This document shows positions 47,453-59,723 of a DNA stretch of 64,000 nt, piece after piece. A program made the position numbers and the translations under genes. Each line of letters begins with the position of its first letter. The stretch's first letter is position 1. The notes under the pieces were generated by a model. The model made no database searches, was not told where the DNA came from, and saw only the letters and a list, made by a program, of their open reading frames with translations. This DNA is from Tetradesmus obliquus (lineage: Eukaryota > Chlorophyta > Chlorophyceae > Sphaeropleales > Scenedesmaceae). The stretch covers positions 1,417,501 through 1,481,500 of the forward strand of contig CP126204.1 of the NCBI GenBank assembly GCA_030272155.1, given 5' to 3'.

Positions 47453-47483
<31 letters not shown>

Positions 47484-47492
47484 CCACCAGGG

Positions 47493-47543
<51 letters not shown>

Positions 47544-48204
47544 CCAAGGACAACACCAGCAACAGCAGCAGCAGCAGCAATCGCGAAGCACGCCGTCATG
47601 GTACCTGGTGGGGGCTTGGGCAGACATTCGTGTAGATCCTAGTGTATGGGGGATGGGGTTTGCTGTCAGCTTGCTGCAGTTCACGCCAAAGGTGGCAACA
47701 TGCAGGCTGCTGCAGGAGCAATGCAGTCGGCAGTGCAAAGAGGGATGGGTATCAGGTGTCGGCATGCGCCCGCGCCTTTGGCGCAACCGCCTGGGTGCTG
47801 AGGCGCCACAGGACGGCTTGCAGGAGATGGAGGCAGCTCAGAAACGGTCCTTCCAGCAAATGCAGCAAAATAGCGAGGCGCCTGGCAATCGTAGCAGCAG
47901 CAGCAGTGGCAGCCAGCGGTTTAGCGGCGCAGCTATGATGGCGGCTTACCATGCGTCCTGGATGGATCCGTCCAGGGAGCGGGAGCTGCCAAGACAGCGC
48001 GCGGCAACAGCAGCAGCAGTAGTCACGGCTCAACGGCAGCAACAGGAGCAGCAACAACAGCGCATCAGCTGCCCAGCACACAATGATCTACTGGACCCGA
48101 TCACTCACTCCATGGGTGCTGCCAATGCCAGGCAGCACCGCTGGGTGGCGAGTTATCAGCGGCTAAAAGACACCCAGCTGCCGAGGCGGCTGCGAGTGTT
48201 TGGC
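47291..48204 (+). mobile_element. Tandem copy of deletion derivative
   Basis: After poly(A) (47,266-47,292) the sequence restarts at aatcacttgctgcac in the 5' UTR, which is present at 44,801 in the previous copy. The tandem period is 2,490 bp. ORF2 frame runs to 48,204 (RVFG), where a twin-primed insertion interrupts at gtgtttggc. Confidence 0.8.
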
Positions 48205-50339
48205 AACCTGTTCCGCACTCACTCCACAGGTCTCTTGTACCAAGAGACGCTGTCACACGATCATGCAGACAGCCCCTTGCGGAGCAGCCCCGAAAGGCAT
48301 CCAGGACCTGACCGAGTGCCCAGACTCCACTAAAATCACAGTCGCGCAATGACGTCCTGTGATGTGTGACAGACCGTGACTGGCCCTTGAAACAAAAACT
48401 GTCAGCATAGTGTAACTGTTATCTATCGCTGCATGGTGACTTGCACACCTCTAAAAGCTGCACTTTACAGGCAGCATTACGACACCTACACAAGACGCCT
48501 ATTAATAGGTGACGGATTGTCGACACAGACAATCCCCACCTGACTATTCATAGACTCTCCACTTCATGCAAAGCACATCCTGCTACTGACCGAACATACA
48601 CCTATGAGATATGTGGCATTCTGTAGGAAATGACACCACCTCAGGCACACAAAGCCACACACACACAAACTAATCCACACATGCTGCACACATCCTCGTA
48701 CACTGCTACCCACACGCACGCATACATAACGTACTCTGCTACCCACTCACATGCATACATAACGTATCCCGGCCATCAACTTAGCCTTTGCCATACTATT
48801 TTGCAACACATCACAACGAGGAACGACGGCCACTACTCCAACGAATGCATTGTACACCCTGCCCGAACCGTCAAAACAGACCACCACGCCTCGTAGACCC
48901 GTGCCCAATCCATCCCTCACATGCCAGCCGCGCTGGCCCGAACCTTGATGCGCCCATTTGCGCCCATCCTATACAGTGCTCCCCACTTCTGCTCAAAGTC
49001 AACAAGTTTGATCTCAGGCGACCTTCCCTGCAGCCATGCAAACGGTATCCCACAACCTATCCTAACATCTACTTCCACCCTATCCCACTCCCTCTGAATT
49101 TGCTGCCGCAGCTCTGCCAGAAACCTACACGCCACAGCCTTAGCAGCGTATGATGAGCTGCCCGGCTCGCCAGTTGTACCCCGTTGACTGCCCATGCTGC
49201 TGCTGTTGCTGCTGCTGTCCTCTGCATCGCTGATGCCGTGGCTCAGAGATTGAGAATTGCTGCCTGCATTGCGGCTGCCGCTGCCATCGCTGCCATCTGC
49301 ACTGGCCACAATCACGCCAGCCCTGATGCTGCTGCAGCGCACCACCCAAATGGATTCCAGCAGCAGCAGACGCAACTGCGTCCACATCTGCTGCTGCCCT
49401 GCTGGCGGGGCCCACACACTGAAGTCATCCAGCAGCAGCAGACGGCTGTTATTAACAGGGACCACTGCTCCGGGCTGCACACGCTGCCACACCTGTTGCG
49501 CGTACCACTGCCACGCTGCTGCAGCTACAGGGCACTCCACTAACAAGTGGGTGAGGGTCTCCAGTTGTTGCGGCTGCTGGCACTGCTGTGCTGGGCAGGT
49601 AAAGTGAGCCGGCGCGTGTCTGCTGGATGCCAGCATGCGCCGTGCGCCTACCTTCACTCCTGCATGCAGAAGCCGCCAGCCAAACACTCGCAGCCGCCTC
49701 GGCAGCTGGGTGTCTTTTAGCCGCTGATAACTCGCCACCCAGCGGTGCTGCATGGCATTGGCAGCACCCATGGAGTGAGTGATCGGGTCCAGTAGATCAT
49801 TGTGTGCTGGGCAGCTGATGCGCTGCTGTTGCTGCTCCTGTTGCTGCCGTTGAGCCGTGACTACTGCTGCTGCTGTTGCCGCGCGCTGTCTTGGCAGCTC
49901 CCGCTCCCTGGACGGATCCATCCAGGACGCATGGTAAGCCGCCATCATAGCTGCGTCGCTAAACCGCTGGCTGCCACTGCTGCTGCTGCTACGATTGCCA
50001 GGCGCCTCGCTATTTTGCTGCATTTGCTGGAAGGACCGTTTCTGAGCTGCCTCCATCTCCTGCAAGCCGTCCTGTGGCGCCTCAGCACCCAGGCGGTTGC
50101 GCCACAGGCGCGGGCGCATGCCGACACCTGATAGCCATCCCTCTTTGCACTGCCGACTGCATTGCTCCTGCAGCAGCCTGCATGTTGCCACCTTTGGCGT
50201 GAACTGCAGCAAGCTGACCGCAAACCCCATCCCCCATACACTAGGATCTACGCGAATGTCTGCCCAAGCCCCCACCAGGTACCATGACGGCGTGCTTCGC
50301 GATTGCTGCTGCTGCTGCTGTTGCTGGTGCTGTCCTTGG

Positions 50340-50399
<60 letters not shown>

Positions 50400-50911
50400 C
50401 CCTGGTGGTGCTGCTGCTGCTGCTGCTGCTGCTGCCGTTCCTGTTGTTGCTGCTGTCGCGGCTGCTGCTGTTGCCATGCAGCTGGCTGCTGCAGCTGCTG
50501 CTGCTGACGTTCCTGTTGTTGCTGCTGTCGTGGCTGCCGCTGTTGCCGTGCTGCTGGCTGCTGCCGCTGTTGCTGCTGCTGCTGCCGCTGCTGCCGCTGC
50601 TGTTGTTGCCGCTGAAATGCAGGGTGCGGCACTGCTGTTACATCTACCACACAACATGGCGCCCATTGGAGGGCTGCTGTGTCCATTAGGACAGCTGTTG
50701 TGGCCTTCAAGCTGCCATCCTGCTGCACCTTGTAGCACTTGGTGGTGCCGTCGTGCTGCAACTGTTGTGCCCACTGTTGCTGCGTGTCGGTCTGCCATGC
50801 ACCTGTGCTGCCCTCCCGCAGAGTGTGCAGCCATGCCGGCGGCAGCACAATGCCATCTTGCTGCCCTTGTAACGTTCTTGCTTCAAAAAAAAAAAAAAAA
50901 AAAAAAAAAAA
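48205..50911 (-). mobile_element. Twin-primed LINE insertion (5' part inverted)
   Basis: Left target gtgtttggc (48,196-48,204), right target gtgtttggc (50,912-50,920). Next to the left target is the inverted segment 48,205-50,873 (minus: 3' UTR from aacctgttcc, then ORF2). The plus segment cccttgtaacgttcttgcttc with 27 A residues (50,874-50,911) follows. The target end ggc is also the LINE sequence that precedes aacctg in minus orientation, a 3-nt match as expected if the target overhang primed on the LINE RNA. About 80 nt between the two segments is lost. Confidence 0.85.
48917..50873 (-). pseudogene. ORF2 C-terminal part in inverted segment
   Basis: ORF2 from GQPQQDGIVLPPAWL through the Gln tracts and zinc motif to the stop. 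It has a private change (SQSLSH where all other subfamily members have SQSQSH) that also occurs in the plus-strand segment ending at 51,690. No catalytic domain. Confidence 0.85.
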
Positions 50912-51690
50912 GTGTTTGGCTGGCGGCTTCTGCATGCAGGAGTGAAGGAGTGAAGGTAGGCGCACGGCGCATGCTGGCATCCAGCAGACACGCGCCGGCT
51001 CACTTTACCTGCCCAGCACAGCAGTGCCAGCAGCCGCAGCAACTGGAGACCCTCACCCACTTGTTAGTGGAGTGACCTGTAGCTGCAGCAGCGTGGCAGT
51101 GGTACGCGCAACAGGTGTGGCAGCGTGTGCAGCCCGGAGCAGTGGTCCCTGTTAATAACAGCCGTCTGCTGCTGCTGGATGACTTCAGTGTGTGGGCCCC
51201 GCCAGCAGGGCAGCAGCAGATGTGGACGCAGCTGCGTCTGCTGCTGCTGGAGTCCATTTGGGTGGTGCGCTGCAGCAGCATCAGGGCTGGCGTGATTGTG
51301 GCCAGTGCAGATGGCAGCGATGGCAGCGGCAGCCGCAATGCAGGCAGCAATTCTCAATCTCTGAGCCACGGCATCAGCGATGCAGAGGACAGCAGCAGCA
51401 ACAGCAGCAGCATGGGCAGTCAACGGGGTACAACTGGCGAGCCGGGCAGCTCATCATACGCTGCTAAGGCTGTGGCGTGTAGGTTTCTGGCAGAGCTGCG
51501 GCAGCAAATTCAGAGGGAGTGGGATAGGGTGGAAGTAGATGTTAGGATAGGTTGTGGGATACCGTTTGCATGGCTGCAGGGAAGGTCGCCTGAGATCAAA
51601 CTTGTTGACTTTGAGCAGAAGTGGGGAGCACTGTATAGGATGGGCGCAAATGGGCGCATCAAGGTTCGGGCCAGCGCGGCTGGCATGTGA
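50912..51690 (+). pseudogene. ORF2 C-terminal segment with nonsense and 8-bp duplication
   Basis: The ORF2 frame carries a duplicated agtgaagg (50,941-50,956), which shifts the frame, and TGA at 51,073-51,075 in place of the TGC for the last zinc-ligand cysteine of HLLVEC. The rest to the stop at 51,690 is unbroken. Shares SQSLSH with the inverted arm. Confidence 0.85.
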
Positions 51691-52503
51691 GGGATGGATT
51701 GGGCACGGGTCTACGAGGCGTGGTGGTCTGTTTTGACGGTTCGGGCGGGGTGTACAATGCATTCGTTGGAGTAGTGGCCGTCGTTCCTCGTTGTGATGTG
51801 TTGCAAAATAGTATGGCAAAGGCTAAGTTGATGGCCGGGATACGTTATGTATGCATGTGAGTGGGTAGCAGAGTACGTTATGTATGCGTGCGTGTGGGTA
51901 GCAGTGTACGAGGATGTGTGCAGCATGTGTGGATTAGTTTGTGTGTGTGTGGCTTTGTGTGCCTGAGGTGGTGTCATTTCCTACAGAATGCCACATATCT
52001 CATAGGTGTATGTTCGGTCAGTAGCAGGATGTGCTTTGCATGAAGTGGAGAGTCTATGAATAGTCAGGTGGGGATTGTCTGTGTCGACAATCCGTCACCT
52101 GTTAATAGGCGTCTTGTGTAGGTGTCGTAATGCTGCCTGTAAAGTGCAGCTTTTAGAGGTGTGCAAGTCACCATGCAGCGATAGATAACAGTTACACTAT
52201 GATGACAGTTTTTGTTTCAAGGGCCAGTCACGGTCTGTCACACATCACAGGACGTCATTGCGCGACTGTGATTTTAGTGGAGTCTGGGCACTCGGTCAGG
52301 TCCTGGATGCCTTTCGGGGCTGCTCCGCAAGGGGCTGTCTGCATGATCGTGTGACAGCGTCTCTTGGTACAAGAGACCTGTGGAGTGAGTGCGGAACAGG
52401 TTGCCTCATTCTCTCAATGGATCTTTTTGTGGAGCAAGTGCACGGTTATTTAGGTCCGCCCTTGTAACGTTCTTGCTTCAACAAAAAAAAAAAAAAAAAA
52501 AAA
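50912..52503 (+). mobile_element. LINE ORF2 end and 3' UTR, right arm of inverted repeat
   Basis: Starts at the right target copy gtgtttggc and runs to a poly(A) with one interruption (52,480-52,503). It forms an inverted repeat with 48,205-49,700. It differs from the left host part (47,291-48,204) by subfamily markers (QQVWQ, SIRAGV, GRIKV here), although the target duplication joins the two. Confidence 0.8.
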
Positions 52504-52776
52504 TCGTGTGACGTGGAGTGAGTGCGGAACAGGTTGCCTCACTCTCTCAATGGATCTTTTTATGGAGCAAGTGCACAGTTATTTAGGTCAGCCCTTGTAA
52601 CGTTCTTGCTTCAAAAAAAAAAAAAAAAAAATCGTGTGACAGCGTCTCTTGGTACAAGAGACCTGTGGGGTGAGTGCGGAACAGGTTGCCTCACTCTCTC
52701 TATGGATCTTTTTATGGAGCAAGTGCACAGTTATTTAGGTCAGCCCTTGTAACGATCTTGCTTCAAAAAAAAAAAA
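52504..52776 (+). mobile_element. Plus 3'-UTR fragments
   Basis: An insertion of the last ~100 nt plus poly(A) (52,513-52,631, TSD tcgtgtgac at 52,504-52,512 and 52,632-52,640), then the older 3' UTR to A tract 52,765-52,776. Third member of the series at 9,659 and 33,164. Confidence 0.85.
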
Positions 52777-53433
52777 CCGCATGCTGCCCCAACGACATTC
52801 GTACGGCTTCAAAATTGATGAATCAACATTTTACAAAGAGATTAAACAATGAATAAACTTGTACGAAGCACACCCAGCACATTTCCATCATGGGCCACGA
52901 GGCGGGCCGGAGCGAAAACACAACCGTCGCGGCGCATCGAAGGTCGCTGCGCTTATTTTCGTATGTCAGTCCCAGGCATGTGAGGGCCTAACATGCTTGG
53001 TCATGGAACGTCCGGGATAAAATCGTCCAGTAGGAATTTTAGCCGGCTAGTGAGTTTCCAGTGGCGGTTCACAGACACCCGTGCCAACCCGCATCCTGCC
53101 CCCACGACATTCGTACGGCTTCAAATTTTATAAATCAACATTTTACAAAGAGATAAAACAATGAATAAACTTTCACGAAGCACACCCAGCACATTTCCAT
53201 AATGGGCCACGAGGAAAAACAAATGGGCCACGAGGCGGGCCGGAGCGAAAATTCAACCGTCGCGGCGCATCAAAGGTCGCTGCGCTTACTTTCGTTTGTC
53301 AGTCCCAGGCATGTGAGGGCCTAACATGCTTGGTCATGGAACGTCCGGGATAAAATCGTCCAGTAGGAATTTTAGCCGGCCACGAGGAAATAAAAAATGG
53401 GCCACGAGGCGGGCCGTAGTGAAAATTCAACCG
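52777..53433. repeat. Satellite island, longest
   Basis: At least two monomers (cattcgtacgg at 52,796 and 53,108; period 312) with shorter irregular units near 53,200-53,430 that contain the intact target context tgggccacgaggaaaaac and tgggccacgaggc. Here the site gtcgcggcgcatcaaagg lacks a LINE insertion. No open frame of interest. Confidence 0.8.
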
Positions 53434-53556
53434 TTTTTCATGGAGCAAGTGCACAGTTATTTAGGTCAGCCCTTGTAACGTTCTTGCTTCAAGAAAAAAA
53501 AACGTTCTTGCTTCAAGAAAAAAAAAATGAATAGTCAGGTGGGGATTGTCTGTGTC
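53434..53556 (+). mobile_element. Two micro LINE ends and a 3'-UTR scrap
   Basis: First the last ~57 nt of the LINE, ending cttcaag plus A residues (to 53,502). Then only acgttcttgcttcaag plus A residues (to 53,526). Then 30 nt of mid-3' UTR (atgaatagtc...gtgtc) directly before poly-T of the intact minus element. Both tails share the form AAG followed by A residues, so the second may be a duplicate of the first. Confidence 0.65.
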
Positions 53557-54368
53557 TTTTTTTTTTTTTTTTTTTTTTTTTGAAGCAAGAACGTTACAAG
53601 GGCTGACCTAAATAACTGTGCACTTGCTCCATAAAAAGATCCATTGAGAGAGTGAGGCAACCTGTTCCGCACTCACTCCACAGGTCTCTTGTACCAAGAG
53701 ACCCTGTCACACGATCATGCAGACAGCCCCTTGCGGAGCAGCCCCGAAAGGCATCCAGGACCTGACCGAGTGCCCAGACTCCACTAAAATCACAGTCGCG
53801 CAATGACGTCCTGTGATGTGTGACAGACCGTGACTGGCCCTTGAATCAAAATCCGTCCATGGCGCAACTGTCAGCTATCACTGCATGGTGACTGGTACAC
53901 CTCTACAAGCTGCACTTTACAGGCAGCATTACGACACCTACACAAGACACCTATTAATAGGTGACGGATTGTCGACACAGACAATCCCCACCTGACTATT
54001 CATTGACTCTCCACTTCATGCAAAGCACATCCTGCTACTGACCGAACATACACCTATGAGATATGTGGCATTCTGCAGGAAATGACACCAAATCAGGCAC
54101 ACAAAGCCACACACACACAAACTTATCCACACATGCTGCCCACATCCTCGTACTGTGCTACCCACACGCACGCATACATAACGTACTCTGCTACCCACTC
54201 ACATGCATACATAACGTATCCCGGCCATCAACTTAGCCTTTGCCATACTATTTTGCAACACATCACAACGAGGAACGACGGCCACTACTCCAACGAATGC
54301 ATTGTACACCCTGCCCGAACCGTCAAAACAGACCACCCCGCCTCGTAGACCCGTGCCCAATCCATCCC

Positions 54369-55791
54369 TCACATGCCAGCCGCGCTGGCCCGAACCTTGA
54401 TGCGACCATCTGCGCCCATCCTATACAGTGCTCCCCACTTCTGCTCAAAGTCAACAAGTTTGATCTCAGGCGACCTTCCCTGCAGCCATGCAAACGGTAT
54501 CCCACAACCTATCCTAACATCTACTTCCACCCTATCCCACTCCCTCTGAATTTGCTGCCGCAGCTCTGCCAGAAACCTACACGCCACAGCCTTAGCAGCG
54601 TATGATGAGCTGCCCGGCTCGCCAGCTGTACCCCGTTGACTGCCCATGCTGCTGCTGTTGCTGCTGCTGCCCTCTGCATCGCTGATGCCGTGGCTCTGAG
54701 ATTGAGAATTGCTGCCTGCATCGTGGCTGCCGCTGCCATCGCTGCCATCGGCACTGGGCACAGTCACGCCAGCCCTGATGCTGCTGCAGCGCACCACCCA
54801 AACGGACTCCAGCAGCAGCAGACGCAGCTGCGTCCACATCTGCTGCTGCCCTGCTGGCGGCGCCCACACACTGAAGTCATCCAGCAGCAGCAGACGGCTG
54901 TTATTAACAGGGACCACTGCTCCGGGCTGCACACGCTGCCACACCTTTTGCGCGTACCACTGCCACGCTGCTGCAGCTACAGGGCACTCCACTAACAAGT
55001 GGGTGAGGGTCTCCAGTTGCTGCGGCTGCTGGCACTGCTGGGCTGGGCAGGTAAAGTGAGCCGGCGCGTGCCTGCTGGATGCCAGCATGCGCCGTGCGCC
55101 TACCTTCACTCCTGCATGCAGAAGCCGCCAGCCAAACACTCGCAGCCGCCTCGGCAGCTGGGTGTCTTTCAGCCGTTGATAACTCGCCACCCAGCGGTGC
55201 TGCCTGGCATTGGCAGCACCCATGGAGTGAGTGATCGGGTCCAGTAGATCATTGTGTGCTGGGCAGCTGATGCGCTGCTGTTGCTGCTCCTGTTGCTGCC
55301 GTTGAGCCGTGACTACTGCTGCTGCTGTTGCCGCGCGCTGTCTTGGCAGCTCCCGCTCCCTGGACGGATCCATCCAGGACGCATGGTAAGCTGCCATCAT
55401 AGCTGCGTCGCTAAACCGCTGGCTGCCACTGCTGCTGCTGCTGCGATTGCCAGGCGCCTCGCTACTTTGCTGCATTTGCTGGAAGGACCGTTTCTGAGCT
55501 GCCTCCATCTCCTGCAAGCCGTCCTGTGGCGCCTCAGCACCCAGGCGGTTGCGCCACAGGCGCGGGCGCATGCCGACACCTGATACCCATCCCTCTTTGC
55601 ACTGCCGACTGCATTGCTCCTGCAGCAGCCTGCATGTTGCCACCTTTGGCGTGAACTGCAGCAAGCTGACAGCAAACCCCATCCCCCATACACTAGGGTC
55701 TACGCGAATGTCTGCCCAAGCCCCCACCAGGTACCATGACGGCGTGCTTCGCGATTGCTGCTGCTGCTGCTGTTGCTGGTGCTGTCCTTGG

Positions 55792-55833
<42 letters not shown>

Positions 55834-58800
55834 CCCTGGTGCTGCTGCTGCTGCTGCTGCTGCCGTTCCTGTTGTTGCTGCTGTCGCGGCTGCTGCTGTT
55901 GCCATGCAGCTGGCTGCTGCGGCTGCTGCTGCTGACGTTCCTGTTGTTGCTGCTGTCGTGGCTGCCGCTGTTGCCGTGCTGCTGGCTGCTGCCGCTGCTG
56001 CTGCTGCTGCTGCCGCTGCTGTTGTTGCCGCTGAAATGCAGGGTGCGGCACTGCTGTTACATCTACCACACAACATGGCGCCCATTGGAGGGCTGCTGTG
56101 TCCATTAGGACAGCTGTTGTGGCCTTCAAGCTGCCATCCTGCTGCACCTTGTAGCACTTGGTGGTGCCACCGTGCTGCAACTGTTGTGCCCACTGTTGCT
56201 GCGTGTCGGTCTGCCATGCACCTGTGCTGCCCTCCCGCAGAGTGCGCAGCCATGCCGGCGGCAGCACAATGCCATCTTGCTGCGGCTGTCCAGTTAGCTG
56301 CTGCTGCACCTGCCCCAGTGTGGTGCCTGCGCCGTGGCGCAGCTGAGCAGGGAGGGCACCGGCTGCTGCCAACATCTGCCCATCTGAGCTGCTGCCCACG
56401 CTGTGGTTCCCCACTAGCAGCTCAAGCTGGACCTGCTGGCTGGTCATGGCGCTGTGCTCCACGTGCCTGTGAATGCCCACGCTTTGCAGCGCCTCTATGT
56501 ATGCTGATAGGCGCAGCGGCAGCCTGCCGCCCCTGGCGGCAGCCTGCAGCGGCGCCTTTGAGCGCTGCACCAACGCTGCCTCCCCTAGTCCTGGCAGTGC
56601 ATGGCGCAGGTTGGCCCGCATGAAGGCCTTCCACGGGGCTCGCCGCGGCGACAGCAATGCTGCTGCTGTACGTGCCTGCATTGCTGTGGCGTGCGCCCTG
56701 ACATCAACCTGCCTCATTCCGCCCATGCTGAAAGGCAGGCTGGCCACTGCTGCCGGAGGGCTTTCATTCCACTGCCGGATGTTGGCTTCTCGAGCGCAGC
56801 CCTGCTCTGTCACAAACCCTAAGAGGCGGCGGTGCATCCTGGCCATGATATCTACTGGGACTGGCACGAACTGCGCATGATAGGTGATGCAAGATGCCAT
56901 CATCTGCTGCGCAACTGCGCAGCGCCCCAAATAGCTGAGATTCTGCCGTGCCCACTGCCGCGCCCGGTATGTGATGGTTTGCAGGCGCTGCGTGTACAGC
57001 GCTGCTGCATGCGGCTCTGCGCCTGCTGCTGACAGCAGCAGACCCAGGTGCCTGATCGGGTGTAGTGCTGTATCATGGAACGGTATCTGCGTGGCTGGAT
57101 CTACCCCTACGAACGGCTGCTGCGTGCCTACTTCCATGCCCTGGCACTTGCTGACTCCCAGCTTTGCGCCACTCGCTGCACAAAACGGCTGTACTGCTTT
57201 CCTCACCAGCACAGCAACGCCTTGCCTGCTGGCGGCGTGCAGGGTGGTGTCGTCTGCATGCTGCATGCTGCAGGGTGCTGCTGAGCCATCGGGCATGCTG
57301 ACGCTGTCCACCTCCCCTGCTGCTTGCAGCGCTCTGCATTTGGCCGCCAGCGGCTGCGCTGCTAGCACATACAGCAGCGGGCTGAGTGGGCTGCCCTGCG
57401 CGCAGCCAGAGGGGATGTCAAAAACCCTGCTGAGGTGGCCGCCGTTGAACACGATGCGGCCATGTGTGCCTGCCAGCAGCAGCTGTACCCACCTACGCAT
57501 GCCTGGCGGGAACTGCATTGCTGCCATGCACTTCATCAGCCATCCCCTGTCTAGCCTGTCATAGGCCTTCTCAAAATCCAGAAACAAAATGCAGCCGGGC
57601 TGCTGCTGCGTCCTGAGGAAGTCAACTTCCTCCAGGTGCAGCAGCACATTGTCTGCAATGTCCCTGCCTGGAACAAACGCTGTCTGAGTGCTGTCCACGA
57701 CGCTGTCCAGCACTGGCGCCGCCCGCAGCACCACCACCTTCGCCAGAATTTTCACATCACAGTTCATCAGCGTGATGGGGCGGTAGCTGGCAGCCTGGTC
57801 CCTTGGCTTACCGCCACCCTTGAACAGTAAGGTGATGAGCCCAAGGCGCTGCTGCGGAGACAGCAGCGCCCCCTCCAGACCAAACCGGAAGTTGCATGCT
57901 GCCACAAAAGCTGGTCCTAGCTGCTCCCAGAATGCGCTATAGAACTCATACGTGAGCCCATCGCTGCCTGGCACCTTCCCTCTAGGCATGCTGTTGAGTG
58001 CCGCTGTCGCCTCCTCCAAGGTGATGGTGCCGTCGCCTGCAGGGCCCAGGCATTGCTGCTGCTGCTCCGAAGAAAGCTGCTTATCCACACACGCCAGCAG
58101 CTCCTGCTGCTGCTGTGGGTCGGTGGGGCGTCGCGAGAACAGCCCGTCTTCTGCAGGGTCATAAAAGTTTGCAAGCAGGCTGCCTGCTGCTGCCGCGCCC
58201 TCGCTGCTGCCAGTGGACACTGTGGTGCCATCTGCTGCAGCCACAGCGCTGATATACTGCGGCTCCGGCACGGCCTGCCCTAGCCTCGCTCCCCAAAAGC
58301 TAGACGGGCCATCAGCGTACAGCTCGTACATCGCATCAGTCTTCTCCTGCTGCTGCTGGCGTTGCTGTACTTCATAATCCAGCAACTGCTGTTCTGCATG
58401 CTGAAGGTTGGTTTGCGTCCGCCCATTGCGGTGCTGGCGCTGCTGCCATTCGGCTGTTGCCACCGCCCTGCGCAGCCGCCTAAGTTCTGCCTGCTGCTGC
58501 AGCCTCTGTCGCTGCATTATGACTGCAGTGGCAGTCACAGCATGCTGCTTAAGGTGCTCAAACTCAGCTGCTGGGTTGTTGCGCGGCCGCTGCTGCTGCT
58601 GCTGCTCCACCGCTGCTGACAGGCTCTCCTGCATAGCTGAGACAAAAGCTGCGCCACCCAGAGCAGAGGTGGGGAAGCACCACCTGCGCTGTCCAAGGAG
58701 CGGCATGCCAGGCGGCCGCAGCTTGACAACCACAGGGCGGTGATCTGAAGGCTGCCTCATGTGCTGTGTGGCCTTCTGCAGCCAGCCCTCCTCAACCAGG

Positions 58801-58954
58801 TCCGCTGACAAGAAGACATAGTCAATCCTGCCGGCTGACGTGGCTTGATTTGCTGCTGCTGGCTGCCCCTGATCTCGCCTGCTGCCTGCTGCTGCTGCAG
58901 CCGCTGCTGCAGCCGCCGCGGCTGCAGCATGAGCTGTGGTTGTAGCGTCTGTTA

Positions 58955-58993
<39 letters not shown>

Positions 58994-59723
58994 ATGTTGT
59001 TGCGGCTGCCGCGTTGCTGCTGCCAGCTGCGCTGCCATGGTAGCTGTAATGCGTAGGCTGCCTGGCGTGCGGGTTGCAGTGTCGCCACGCATCCACCAGG
59101 CCCGAGCGCACCGTGACGCGCTGCAGCTGCGCTGCCCCCACCATGCGGCGCGAGTGTCGCGCCCGCGTGCCAGCCACTGGCTGCACGTCGATTTCCTGCA
59201 AGGCACAGTTGAAGTCCCCGCCCACAATCAGGCTGGACCCCTGCGCGCCTGCCTCCAGTGCCTCCTGATAAGGCCCCTGAAACCAGGCTGGGCGCCCCGT
59301 GGGTTCGTGCGGCGCATACACAGCCACCGCTGCCACCTGCTGGCCCCACGGCGTTGTCCAGGCTACCCTGAGTAACCTGCCCTGCCCGTCTGTAAACTCA
59401 ATCACAGGTTCTGTGTCCTGTTGAACTATTTTCTGACTTAGCAGTACTGCCACCCCAACTGAAGCTTGTACGCCAACTTCCAAGGGCTTGCTATTTGCAT
59501 AGCAGTAGCCTTGCCACGGCCTGCCGTGCCCTGCTCCCTGCTGCGCCCACTGCTGCATCTGCTGGTCGGACCTGCTGTGGGTTTCTGAAAGCAACACAAC
59601 ATCAGACGCCTGCTTCTGCAGCCAAGCAAAGAAATCCCTTCGCTTGCCTGCAGCAGCCAAGCCGTTGACATTGACAGCTGCCACGCAGAGGGGCCGCAGT
59701 CCGTGCGCTCCTGCTGGCGGCAT
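54369..59723 (-). CDS. LINE ORF2 protein (1,784 aa), intact
   Basis: Complete ORF2 with the same domain order as the plus-strand copy at 36,493: endonuclease motifs VNVNG, LSETH, GGDFN, RIDYV and SDHRP; reverse transcriptase FLDFEKAYD, PSGCAQGSPLSP and HADD; and the Cx4Cx10Hx4C motif near the C-terminus. It is 18 residues longer, mainly through an extra Gln/Pro-rich unit (PQQPAAWQQQQPRQ) and different Gln-run lengths. Subfamily marker GADGRIKV. The Arg in RLDRGW replaces nothing catalytic; other copies have RLDREW. Starts by TAATG overlap with ORF1. Confidence 0.93.

Larger units (their letters stand above)
44412..52503 (+). mobile_element. Composite LINE insertion with 12-bp TSD
   Basis: Flanked by tcgtgtgacgtg at 44,400-44,411 and 52,504-52,515. 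Starts with the true 5' end (aggtgatagtaatag...). Contains the deletion derivative (to 47,291), a second in-register copy of it (47,291-48,204), a twin-primed insertion (48,205-50,911) and a last ORF2/3' UTR segment to poly(A) at 52,503. The whole 8.1 kb behaves as one insertion that later received others. Confidence 0.8.
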
